From the NCBI GenBank assembly GCA_910580015.1, contig CAJTVT010000003.1, forward strand, positions 51,921-115,920: a stretch of 64,000 bases of DNA, given 5' to 3'. This document shows positions 9,088 to 19,000 of this stretch, piece after piece. Under the pieces are notes generated by a model. It saw nothing but the letters and a program-made list of their open reading frames with translations. It made no database searches and was not told where the DNA came from. This DNA is from an uncultured Lachnospiraceae bacterium (GTDB taxonomy: Bacteria; Bacillota; Clostridia; Lachnospirales; Lachnospiraceae). How positions within the stretch are numbered: the first letter of the stretch is position 1; every line of letters begins with the position of its first letter. A program made the position numbers and the translations under genes.

Positions 9088-9166
9088 CTGTTGTTTTGTG
9101 ACCTGGCAACTGTTTTTTCCGTGTATTATTGATGAAGGGCCCTATCTCAAAAGAAAGGAAATACAA

Positions 9167-9727
9167 ATGGATGATAATAAGATCATAGATTTATACTGGA
9201 AGCGTTCTGAAAATGCTATTTCAGAGACAGAGAAAAAGTATGGGAGGTACTGCTACCATATCTCATTTAACATCTTGCATAATAACCAGGATTGTGAGGA
9301 GTGTATAAACGATACCTATTTGAAAGCATGGAATACAATCCCTCCCAAATATCCAAAACAGTTGTCAACGTTTCTTGGGAAAATTGTCCGAAATCTGTCA
9401 CTCGATCTCTATGACAAATATACAGCAGAAAAAAGGGGATTTGGACAGGTTCCGTTGGTGTTGGATGAATTAGAAGGATGCATTCCAGCTGCATCTCGTA
9501 CAGAACAGGCTATAGACGAGTTTGCGCTTGCTGAATTGCTGAACCATTTTCTTGCTGGGATAAAGCAAGAACAACGAAGTATTTTCGTACAGCGATATTG
9601 GTACTTGAATTCCGTCAGAGAAATTGCGGAAAATTTTGGAATCAGTGAGAGCAAGGTGAAAATGACGTTGTTGCGCATTCGCAGAAGATTAAAACAATTT
9701 TTAGTGGAAGAAGGTGTGTATTTATGA
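9167..9727 (+). CDS. ECF-type RNA polymerase sigma factor
   Basis: A 186-residue sigma-70 family factor of the extracytoplasmic-function type. Region 2 lies at about residues 10-85 (NNQDCEECINDTYLKAWNTI and FLGKIVRNLSLDLYDKY) and region 4 at about 125-180, with the helix-turn-helix SVREIAENFGISESKVKMTL. ATG at 9167 has GAAAGGAA upstream; the reading frame stays open for 41 codons before it but without another ribosome site. The stop overlaps the start of the anti-sigma gene by ATGA, as expected for a sigma/anti-sigma pair. Regulon and inducing signal unknown. Confidence 0.9.
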   Translation: MDDNKIIDLYWKRSENAISETEKKYGRYCYHISFNILHNNQDCEECINDTYLKAWNTIPPKYPKQLSTFLGKIVRNLSLDLYDKYTAEKRGFGQVPLVLDELEGCIPAASRTEQAIDEFALAELLNHFLAGIKQEQRSIFVQRYWYLNSVREIAENFGISESKVKMTLLRIRRRLKQFLVEEGVYL

Positions 9728-11103
9728 AAACAAAACAGCTTTTGGAAGCATTAGGACAGTTGGATGAACAGTATATTTTGGAGGCCGTTAGTGAGACCCA
9801 TAGAGAACAAAAGAAAGGCTGGACCCGGTGGGCGGCGGTTGCGGCGATTGTTATCTTGACAGTTGTAGGCGCCACAGGAACGGCAATGGCTGCCAGCGAA
9901 CAATTCCGTCAGATGGTATTATCCTTTTTTCATATAGAGCAGACCGAATACGTGCCAGATCCCAACAGTAAAGATTTTGTCTTTACACAGTCAGATATTG
10001 GCGGTATGGTAAAAGCAGAATATATCCCACTTGAAGAGGAGGATTATCAAGTGGGTTTTGGAACGCTCTATCAAGTGGACAATGAAGAAAATGGCACAAT
10101 CCGCTCGGTTCGTTTTTGGGCTGTGGAGGATGGAAGCATCTTTAAGGTAGACACGCAAAAAAATTCTTTTCATGTTATATGGCAAGATACGATTTATGAG
10201 GGTGATATTTATTGGTGTGTTTACAACGGAGAAGTCTCTCTTTATGAGGGGGGTACATCAGAAGCCGATTCTGGTTGGTATGCGTCATCTATCCCTGGTC
10301 GTACTGATGCCATACTTCTGTATCTGTCACAGGGAGCATATGGCGAGTACAGACAATATCCCATGCTTTACCATTTGGAAACTGGAGAGACAGAAGATAT
10401 TTTGCAAAAAACTGGTATCAAGGAATTGTCTTGGCCCAAAGATTATCAATGGTCGAATGATTTGAGTAAGGTTCTTGTGACATGTCATACTCTAGAGAAT
10501 GAAGAGGTACGCTATTATTGTGATGTTGTTGCGAAAACTCTGTATAACATAGAAAGTTTCACAGGCGTAGAATGTTCCAATGCCTTTTTTGCTGATGATA
10601 ATACATTGATTTTGCTACAGATGATAGAAGGAGATGGTTCTATTTGGGCATATAATCTAACCACTGGAGAGATTACCCAGACATTCAATGAGGTAAAGTT
10701 TTTGGAAAATCATGAGATAAAGCCCTCTTCAAGTGAAGGGATCATGCTTTTTGGCGGGCGGTTTGGATTATATGTGGATCAGAATGGCAATTTGTCTGTA
10801 CTTGATTTAAAAACAGGATCAGAGCAATTGGTCAATGGCTTTACCTTTGATGAAGGCGGCACTTTTTTGTCAAATAGGGCTAACACAAAATTATTGTATA
10901 ATGTCACAGATGATAAAACGGATGGATCCCTAGATATTTCTCAGCTAGGAGTGCTGGATTTGGAGGCAGGTGTGTTCAAAGCCTTCGACCGGGAAGGATA
11001 TGACAGACTCCATGAGTGGTCTGTGGGCTGGTTTGATGAATATCGGATAGGAATCAGAAGTGGTGAGCCAGGTTCTAATGCGTTCTATCTTTATGAATTT
11101 TGA
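9724..11103 (+). CDS. Probable anti-sigma factor with large extracytoplasmic domain
   Basis: A 459-residue membrane protein. About 35 cytoplasmic residues are followed by one membrane segment (residues 33-58, WAAVAAIVILTVVGATGTAM) and a roughly 400-residue outside domain rich in short beta-strand-like blocks (GSIWAYNLTTGEI, GNLSVLDLKTGSE), which suggests a beta-propeller. Start overlaps the sigma gene stop. By position and topology it would hold the ECF factor at the membrane and release it on an outside signal. No zinc-finger anti-sigma motif (HxxxCxxC) is seen, so this is a non-ZAS type. Function inferred from context. Confidence 0.7.
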   Translation: MKTKQLLEALGQLDEQYILEAVSETHREQKKGWTRWAAVAAIVILTVVGATGTAMAASEQFRQMVLSFFHIEQTEYVPDPNSKDFVFTQSDIGGMVKAEYIPLEEEDYQVGFGTLYQVDNEENGTIRSVRFWAVEDGSIFKVDTQKNSFHVIWQDTIYEGDIYWCVYNGEVSLYEGGTSEADSGWYASSIPGRTDAILLYLSQGAYGEYRQYPMLYHLETGETEDILQKTGIKELSWPKDYQWSNDLSKVLVTCHTLENEEVRYYCDVVAKTLYNIESFTGVECSNAFFADDNTLILLQMIEGDGSIWAYNLTTGEITQTFNEVKFLENHEIKPSSSEGIMLFGGRFGLYVDQNGNLSVLDLKTGSEQLVNGFTFDEGGTFLSNRANTKLLYNVTDDKTDGSLDISQLGVLDLEAGVFKAFDREGYDRLHEWSVGWFDEYRIGIRSGEPGSNAFYLYEF

Positions 11104-11153
11104 AAATGATTGCAATATTGCGGGATTATATCAATTATTTTTGGACAAAACCC

Positions 11154-11182
11154 TTGCAAGATAAGTACAAGTATGGTAGAAT
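11154..11182 (+). promoter_or_regulatory. rpsF operon promoter
   Basis: TTGCAA at 11154-11159, a 17-bp spacer and TAGAAT at 11177-11182. The leader to the rpsF ATG is about 70 nt. Confidence 0.75.
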
Positions 11183-11260
11183 GTAGCTTCGTGATATATG
11201 AAATTTATCCTTGCTCTCTGCAAGGTCAGAGGGCCAAAAGACCAAAAGGAGGTACGAGGC

Positions 11261-11551
11261 ATGAACAAATATGAATTAGCGCTTGTCGTTAATGCTAAGA
11301 TCGAGGATGAACCAAGAGCCGCAGTGGTAGAGAAAGTAAAAGAATATATTACCCGTTTTGGCGGTACGGTGACAGAAGTGGATGAATGGGGTAAGAAGAG
11401 ACTGGCTTACGAGATTCAGAAAATGAGAGAAGGCTTCTATTATTTCATCCGATTTGATTCAGATGCAGATTGTCCAGCAGAAGTTGAAAAACGTGTGCGG
11501 ATTATGGACAATGTGCTCCGGTTCTTATGCGTTAGACAGGACGAGGCATAG
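11261..11551 (+). CDS. rpsF: 30S ribosomal protein S6
   Basis: A 96-residue protein of the small ribosomal subunit that binds 16S rRNA together with S18. Recognised from the start MNKYELALVV, the block GGTVTEVDEWGKKRLAYEI and the end RIMDNVLRFLCVR. ATG at 11261 follows AAAGGAGG; the frame is open upstream but without a better site. First gene of the conserved rpsF-ssb-rpsR operon. Confidence 0.97.
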   Translation: MNKYELALVVNAKIEDEPRAAVVEKVKEYITRFGGTVTEVDEWGKKRLAYEIQKMREGFYYFIRFDSDADCPAEVEKRVRIMDNVLRFLCVRQDEA

Positions 11552-11569
11552 ATAGAAAGAGGAGATTAG

Positions 11570-12010
11570 ATGAATAAAGTCATACTTATGGGAAGACTAA
11601 CCAGAGATCCTGAGGTTCGCTATTCACAGGGTGATCAGGCTACAGCAGTAGCTAGATATACTCTGGCAGTAGACCGAAGATTCCGACGTGACGGTGACCA
11701 GCAGACCGCAGATTTTATCAATTGTGTGGCATTTGGAAAAGCTGGAGAATTTGCAGAGAAGTATTTCCATAAAGGGATTAAGATAGCGATAACCGGAAGA
11801 ATTCAGACCGGAAGTTATACCAATCAGGAAGGCCAGAAAGTGTATACCACAGATGTCGTGGTGGAAGAACAGGAATTTGCAGAGAGTAAGGCGGCCAGTG
11901 AGCAGTCGGCCGGTTATCAGCCGATGACCAAGCCAGAGCCCAGTGCAGCAGCAGGAGATGGTTTTATGAATATTCCGGATGGTATTGACGAAGAGTTACC
12001 CTTTAATTAG
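11570..12010 (+). CDS. ssb: Single-stranded DNA-binding protein
   Basis: A 146-residue protein that coats single-stranded DNA in replication and repair. The OB fold covers residues 1-105 ([18 protein letters not shown] at the start). A flexible linker of about 30 residues is followed by the acidic tip DEELPFN, which docks partner proteins; it differs a little from the common DDDIPF. AGAGGAG precedes the ATG. It lies between rpsF and rpsR as in most Firmicutes. Confidence 0.97.
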   Translation: MNKVILMGRLTRDPEVRYSQGDQATAVARYTLAVDRRFRRDGDQQTADFINCVAFGKAGEFAEKYFHKGIKIAITGRIQTGSYTNQEGQKVYTTDVVVEEQEFAESKAASEQSAGYQPMTKPEPSAAAGDGFMNIPDGIDEELPFN

Positions 12011-12026
12011 AACAGGAGGTAAGAAC

Positions 12027-12290
12027 ATGGCATATAATAAGACCGAGAAGAGCGATTCTCCCATGAAGAGAAGAGGAGGCGTTCGCAGAAGAAAAAAGGT
12101 ATGTGTATTTTGCGGCAAAGATAATGTGATTGATTATAAAGATACCAATAAGTTAAAGAGATATATTTCTGAGAGAGGTAAAATCCTTCCCAGAAGAATT
12201 ACTGGCAACTGTGCAAAGCATCAGAGAGCATTGACGGTTGCAATTAAACGGGCAAGACATATTGCATTGATGCCGTATGTTACAGATTAA
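12027..12290 (+). CDS. rpsR: 30S ribosomal protein S18
   Basis: An 87-residue ribosomal protein, recognised from [36 protein letters not shown] and the C-terminal [24 protein letters not shown] gives a zinc-type Cys pair, but the second pair of a full zinc ribbon is reduced to one Cys (GNCAKH). ATG at 12027 follows ACAGGAGG. Last gene of the operon, followed by a terminator. Confidence 0.97.
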   Translation: MAYNKTEKSDSPMKRRGGVRRRKKVCVFCGKDNVIDYKDTNKLKRYISERGKILPRRITGNCAKHQRALTVAIKRARHIALMPYVTD

Positions 12291-12353
12291 GCGTAAAGGA
12301 TATCGCCAGGTTTAAGTAATTCTAGCGTTGCAATTTTATATACGATGTATAGA

Positions 12354-12387
12354 AAGGCCAATCATCTTTGGGTGATTGGTCTTTTTT
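12354..12387 (+). terminator. Terminator of the rpsF-ssb-rpsR operon
   Basis: GGCCAATCAT and GGTGATTGGTC form a stem with a short loop, followed by TTTTTT. Confidence 0.9.
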
Positions 12388-12393
12388 ATGCAC

Positions 12394-12475
12394 ACGGGCA
12401 CCCAGAGGAAGAATGTCAGCAAAATCTGACGGGCGCCCGGCGCGCGAGTAGGGGAGAAGGTCATTCCCCTACTCG
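12394..12475. other. GC-rich structured intergenic segment with nested hairpins
   Basis: An isolated GC-rich block in AT-rich DNA. CGGGCACCC near 12395 can pair with GGGCGCCCG near 12431 (one mismatch), enclosing GTCAG/CTGAC. Directly after it CGAGTAGGGGA (12445-12455) pairs perfectly with TCCCCTACTCG (12465-12475). No reading frame or known RNA family was recognised. Confidence 0.5.
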
Positions 12476-12621
12476 ATTTTGAAGATACAATCAGTTATTT
12501 CATGAAATTATTATGATTTCTGGAAAATTAAAATAAAAATCACAAGTATATTTTAAAATAAATATTAAGATTAGTAGTGTGATTTGGGATTACTAAAATC
12601 GATCTTTTCATGATTTAGGTT

Positions 12622-12649
12622 TTGTTTTGTATGAAAAATATGGTAAAAT
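12622..12649 (+). promoter_or_regulatory. Possible promoter of the 13029 giant gene
   Basis: TTGTTT at 12622-12627, a 16-bp spacer and TAAAAT at 12644-12649. About 380 nt separate it from the start codon, and miniature elements fill most of that gap. Another promoter could lie within the elements. Confidence 0.35.
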
Positions 12650-12691
12650 AACTTTGTATACCATAAAAATGGTGATGGCATCGAATGCCTA

Positions 12692-12797
12692 GTGTGCTGA
12701 CCGTATTATATTTAGCTAAACCTATTTATGCATTTTTCAGCTATTTTTACTGATTATAGAAAATTGAATTAGGCTAAATATCGACAGGTCAATACAC
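12692..12797 (+). mobile_element. 106-bp miniature element, family B copy 1
   Basis: Begins GTGTGCTGACC and ends GGTCAATACAC, flanked by TA on both sides (12690-12691, 12798-12799). It has no coding capacity. It differs from copy 2 (41556-41661) at only about three positions. Terminal repeats and TA flanks resemble non-autonomous IS630/Tc1-mariner derivatives. Confidence 0.85.
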
Positions 12798-12799
12798 TA

Positions 12800-12959
12800 G
12801 TGTACTGACACATTTATAATTAGGCAAACCTACTTGCCTTTTCATCCATCTGCTGCGTTAGATTTTCTAGCTGTAGCCACCGCTACACCGTTGAAAATCT
12901 GCCTTGCAGAAGAATGAAAATTCTGCGTAGTTTCACCAAATATAAACGTGTCAGTACAC
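12800..12959 (-). mobile_element. 160-bp miniature element, family A copy 1
   Basis: Starts immediately after the TA that ends the family B copy. Termini are GTGTACTGACAC and GTGTCAGTACAC, with TA on both sides. The centre holds GTAGCCACCGCTAC within arms that fold into a long hairpin. Its orientation is opposite to the copies at 29301 and 41232. Confidence 0.85.
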
Positions 12960-12961
12960 TA

Positions 12962-12984
12962 ATGTACTGACACGTTTATATTTG
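12962..12984. repeat. Solo terminal remnant of a family A element
   Basis: The 23 bp from ATGTACTGACAC onward match the reverse complement of the right end of the neighbouring 160-bp copy at 22 positions, then stop. It is probably a truncated element end. Confidence 0.6.
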
Positions 12985-13028
12985 AAGGCATGGTAGATGC
13001 CAAAACAAAATGAGAAGGAGGTTGCAGT

Positions 13029-16000
13029 ATGGAGTGGAATCCGAAAAAGGTTTTAAAACGTAGTATCTGTGCGATGTTATCGCTGGTACTAGCTGTTACA
13101 TTAATTCCATCCGGGTCCTTATTGGCTAGGGCAGAGGGAGAGAACCAGATAAAAGATGGAAATGTAGACAGAATGGAAGAACTTGTTGCAGTGCAACAGT
13201 CATCTTTTGATGATGCAACAAGAGAGGGGCGGTTTGAGCTTGTGAAAGGAGGAATGCGCTTTTTTGAAAATGTGGAAGAGGGAAATTGTACCAGCTCAGA
13301 TTCACAGATTGTTCGTGTGGAAGCATCAAATCAACAAGAGAAATTGTTATTTAACCGTGAAAAAGAAGCAAATAACAGTTTTTCAGCATTTTCTACAACC
13401 CCACAGACAGAGTTAGAACTGACTTCCGCAGAATTTCGCGTAGAACGTTCAGGTGATTATTATACGTTGTATAATGAGTCAGAAGGGGTATATTTAATGA
13501 ATGGTGGAGGCGCCAGTTATTTTGGCGGTACGCCAATCAACCATGCTCTGAATGAGGTGAAAAATGAGGATGGTACGACTTCTTTTGAGATCAGGCGTGC
13601 CAGTAGCGGAGATCGTCTTGATGGAAGGTATGTTTTTTTCTGGTTTGAAAAGATGAGATATGACGCTGTCAGTGATAAGAATGCCACTATGCTTTCTAAA
13701 GGGTATTTTGAGTTTGAATTTTTAGAAAAAAAGAATAGTGTATCGGATTCAGATCCGATTCCTGGATATCAGCGCGTAAGTAAAATTCGGGAAGGTTATA
13801 AGTATCTGATTACGAAATATTATCGAGACAGTGAATTGGGTGATGGCATCATTGTTATGTATCCAAAATCAGGTGAGCAAGAACAGTGTAAATTGTTCCG
13901 TATAGTAGAAACATCAGGTGTGAAAATTACAGCAGTTGGAGATGTTGGACAGACAGCAACCATAACAATTGGTGATGAAACATATGAAGTAACGATTATC
14001 CAATGTACACATCCAGAAGATAAACGTGTTGTCAAAAATGCAACAGAAGCAGATTGTACACATGCTGCTTATACTGGGGAAGTTTACTGTACAGCCTGTA
14101 ACACAAAATTAGCAGACGGAGCTGTGGAAGGAGAGCCTCTTGGCCATTCTTATAGCGAATGGGTTGTGACAAAAGAACCTACGGAAGATGCCGATGGAGA
14201 GAGGAGCCGTACTTGTACCCGCTGCCAAGATACACAGACAGAAGTCTTGAACAGCAATGAATATATCACGGAACTTCTTGCACAGAAAATTGCAGATGCA
14301 AAGAAATATAGAGAGAAAGATTATACACCAGAGACGTATGCAGTGTTAAAGAAAGCTTACCAAGATGCGGAAAATCTCCCAGATAGTGCAACGTTTGCAG
14401 AAAAGCTGGCAGCAGTTACCAAGATAGATGAGGCAGTTCAAAATCTGGAACGAATTTTGGTAGAGAATATAATATCTGGATTGAAGCCGAATATTACAGA
14501 TTCAGGAAAGAAGAATTATTTTCGTTATACAGCTTATAGTGGTAAAGGTTGGGTGTTAAGCGAGGCAGAAGCTTATATTGATCTTGGTTCTTCTGATACA
14601 AAGGCAGAGGAATGTTATTATGAAGTGCACTTTGAAGGAAACGGAATTTCTCTATTTGCAAATAAAAGTCCCAATCATGGAAAAGTAGCATTTACCGTAG
14701 ATGGAGAATACGAGCAAATAGTAGATTTATATCATAGTACACGTCTTCAGCCAGAAATGGTATTTCAGGTGCAAGAATTAGAGGAAGGACCTCATGTATT
14801 AAAAGCAGTTACTTTAAATGAGACTACCGGTGCAAAGCTAGTAAATCAGGTTGCATATGCAGAAATTAGCCATCAGCCGTATCTGGGAGGGACACCAGAT
14901 CTGGGCGGTATGATTGGCGATACCAATACACAATATACGCAGAATCGTTATGCAGAGGTTGCAGCATCTGACAAAGTGTCAGAGGAGTTGTCAGTATGGA
15001 AAAATGATAAGGCGACCAGTGAGCTAGTATTGTTTTCCAAGGACTGTAGCCTGACGGGTGTTACGGTGACAGCAGGAGATTTGACCAGCGGAAGTAATCG
15101 AATCAGTGCAGAACATGTTAAAACAACGTTTATTCGCTCAACAAAGGCATATAATGGCGGTTATTTGGGATATGGTGATAAGGAACGACCAGTTCCAGAG
15201 GCGACGACAGCGAATCGAAGCGAGTCATCGGATATCTTGTATCAGCAGGGGGGCTCCATGGAACTTGCGTATGATTCTTTACTTCCAGTTTGGGTAGAAT
15301 TTGATATTCCAAAAGATGCAAAGGCGGGAACTTATACTGGAACGCTTACGGCGACAGCGGATGGGATTGACGAACCTTTGACATTTACTTATACCATAAA
15401 TGTGAAAGACATTACGTTACCAGAAACAAGTACGTTCAAAGATACCTTTGATATTGAACTTTGGCAGTATCCATATAGCAGTGCGGAATATTATGGCGTA
15501 GAGCCATTTTCAGAAGAACATTTCAATCTTATGAGATCGTCCATGGAGATCTATAAAGAACTTGGAGGCCATGCCATTACAACATCAATTGTGGAGGAGG
15601 CCTGGAATGGGCAAACATACAGCGCCAATGATGTTCATTATCCTTCTATGGTCAGATGGGAGAAAAATGGAAACAATTTTGAATACCATTATGAGGATTT
15701 TGATGCATGGGTAGAATTTTGTATTGAAATGGGACTTGGAGACAAAATTGTACTCTATAGCATTGCACCTTGGCATAATTCTTTTACTTATTGGGAAGGT
15801 GGTCAGTTAAAATATGAGGCATTTACACCCGGAAGTCAGCGATACAATCAGGTGTGGGGTCATTTTTTAAGGGACTTGATTGCCCATTTGGAACAGAAGG
15901 GCTGGTTTGACAGGGCCTATATCGGTATTGATGAGAGAGGATTCAGCGCAGCAGCGTTTGATCTGATTGAATCTATAACCAATAGCAAAGGCACATGCTT

Positions 16001-19000
16001 AAAGACAGCAGGAGCTATGGATGGATTTGTGAATAAGAAAGATTTGGCTCTGCGTGTGGATGACTTAAATGTAGGAGATAATGCAGCGGCAGCTCATGCA
16101 GAAGAATTTGCGAAACTTTTGGAAGAACGGAAAGCGGCAGGACTTCGCACGACATTGTATTCCTGCACAGAACATAAGCCAGGTAATTTCTCGTTGAGCG
16201 CTCCGGTGGAGAGTTATTGGGGTATGATAAATGCGGCAAAAATGGGAACAGCTGGATTCTTACGTTGGGCATACGATGCGTGGGTGGAAGATCCATTAAA
16301 TGATGCAACGCATAATGCATTTGAACCAGGAGATTGTTTCCTGATTTATCCAGATGAAAAAGATGCCGAAAATCCGATCAGCAAGAGTTCAGTTCGTTTG
16401 GAACGTATGGCAGAAGGTATACGAGATGTGAATAAGCTGATGTACTTACAACAAGAGATGCCATCGTCTGCAAAAGAAATCGAAGCTTTATATGATTGTA
16501 TTACGACAACAGCAGGCACATCTAGGAGTTATATGTCTGCAACAGAGATACAAAGTCTTGTAACACAGACAGAGGCATTTAAGGCAGGACTGGATGAACT
16601 TACGGATAATTATATTCAATATTCCAATGCAACAGAGCCAGGACTTCATTTGTTTAGTAATTCAAAAGAGATGAAGGTGGGACAGGAATATTTGATTCCC
16701 GTTAAGTTGGTGACAGATCAAGCAGATAAGACCATTGTGTTTCAATCGAAAGATCCATCAGTTGCATATGTAGATGCAAAGGGAAATGTTACGGCAAAAA
16801 GCTTGGGTAGTACAGAAATTACTTTAAAAGCGGCCGGATACACAGCGGTGGTAACGATTACAGTTACTACCAAGAATTTGATTATCAAAAATACTTTGAC
16901 AGATTATAAATTGCCAGAGCAGTATTTGTCGGATGTGGAGAAGGCACCTAATGGAAGCCATGAGCGTCATTATCTCGGACAGCCAGATATGGTTATGTTG
17001 GATGATAATCAAACGTTGATCACAGTATTCCCAGTTGGACATGGCCGAGGGAAGATCGTTATGAAAGTCAGCCATGACGCAGGCGAGACTTGGGAAGAGC
17101 AAAGAGTGCCAGACAGTTGGTTAGATTCCTTTGAAACACCAACAATTTATAAGCTCAATATGACCGATGGTTCTACAAAGCTGATCGTAATATCAGGACG
17201 TCCAGAGAGTTTTGGAGCTCCTACAGGTGGTTGGGATACTTCCATATCGGTTGATAATGGAAAAACGTGGTCAGAATTTGAGACATATCAGGAAAATTTC
17301 CCAAATGGAAGCAGAAATGATACTGTTGTTGCTATGGCGAGCCTTGTACAGTTAAAAGATGAGTCAGGAAATTATATTGACAAATGGATGGCTGTTTACC
17401 ATAATGGAGGCTCATTCGTGAACTATAAGACGTACCTTACCTTTGATGAGGAAGGCAACCAGCAGTGGACGGCGCCTGAACCTTATTTAAGTGAATATCG
17501 CTCCATTGAGTCAAGCCATCAGATTTGCGAGGTGGGAATGTTCCGCTCACCGGATGAAAAAAGAATTGTCGCTTTGGCAAGAAGTCAGTCCCATATGCAT
17601 CCTGCCACAATGTTTTATTCTGATGATGAAGGTAAGACATGGAGTGAGCCGGTGGATCTTCCAGGATCCTTGGCAGGAGAACGCCATAAAGCAATGTACG
17701 ATCCGACAGATCCCACAGGACAGCGGATGTTGGTGACCTTCCGCGAAATTATATATGATGCAAATGGCAATAATCAGTTTGATTCCAATGAATTTATGGC
17801 TGGTGATTGGGTTGCATGGGTAGGAACTTATGATCAACTTATGAACCGAGAAGAAGGCATGTATCGTATTTTGCTGTGTGAGGACTGGGCAGCCAATGCG
17901 AAGTCTGGTGATACAGGCTATACGGGAATTGTTGTGCAGCCAGATGGAACTTTTATCATGGATTCTTATGGCCACTGGGATAAGGAGTATTCCGAGAGCC
18001 TGCCAAATTACAATGTATACAATGATATGTGCTGGATCAAACAGGCGAAGTTCAAGCTTTCTGTCTTTGACGAACAAATTGTGCCTGGTCTGAAAACTGA
18101 GCTGCAAGATGAAATTGCCCATGCTCCCACCGATGCAGAGAAAACGAAATATACGGATGTATCTTTTGAAAGAATGAAAGTGGCTTTGGCAGATGCACAA
18201 GCTGCATTAAACAGCACAACACAAGCGGAATGTTATGAAGCTTTATACCAGTTAAGAAAAATGAAATCCAGGTTGGTTATGAAGGGTGCGCAGGTGCAGG
18301 AAAACCTGGTAACAAATATTATGGTGACACCAGCGAATTTAACTTTTGATACCATTGGATCCGTTCAGAAATTAAACGCGTCTGTTACACCTGCTACAGC
18401 AAAGGATCAGGCAGTGATATGGAAGTCTGATAATCCGCAGGTTGTGGCTGTTTCGAATAAAGGTGCAGTCATGGCGCTCAGCAATGGAAGAGCAAATATT
18501 ACAGTAAAGGCAGCGGATGGTTCTGGTATTGAGAGAACCGTGGCCGTGACAGTAGGAAAAGACCAGACAATCCCTGTGACAAGCGTTACAATTACAGATG
18601 GAGATTTTGAGCTGGAAATCGGAAAAACAAAGCAGTTAACAGCAAAAGTGATGCCGGAGAATGCAACAAACCAAAAGGTATCATGGAGTTCCAGTGACAG
18701 TGATGTAGCGTCAATAGATGCGTCTGGTATGGTTACAGCCAAAAAGAAAGGAAAAGCAAAAATTGAATCTGTGACAGAAGATGGTGGCAAGAAAGCTTCC
18801 GTGACAGTGACAGTTCTTGGGAATAAGGAGGAAGAGTTAGAAAAAGAACAGGCAAAGCAGGAAAGGCAAAAAGCATTGTCCGATGCAGAAAAAATTGACA
18901 TGTCTACCGGTGCAGAGATCTATACAGAGGAAACCTGGAATGCCTTCCAGACAACTTATGAGAAGCTAAAGAATCTGACCGAAGAAGAGCTGGAAAATAT

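Noticed and set aside
11183..11260. S6:S18-type autoregulatory leader before rpsF
   Set aside because: The leader is short and the expected CCG-bearing hairpin was not found.
12692..12961. Miniature elements as part of coding sequence or an upstream leader peptide
   Set aside because: Both strands have frequent stops and no ribosome site; other copies lie in unrelated contexts.
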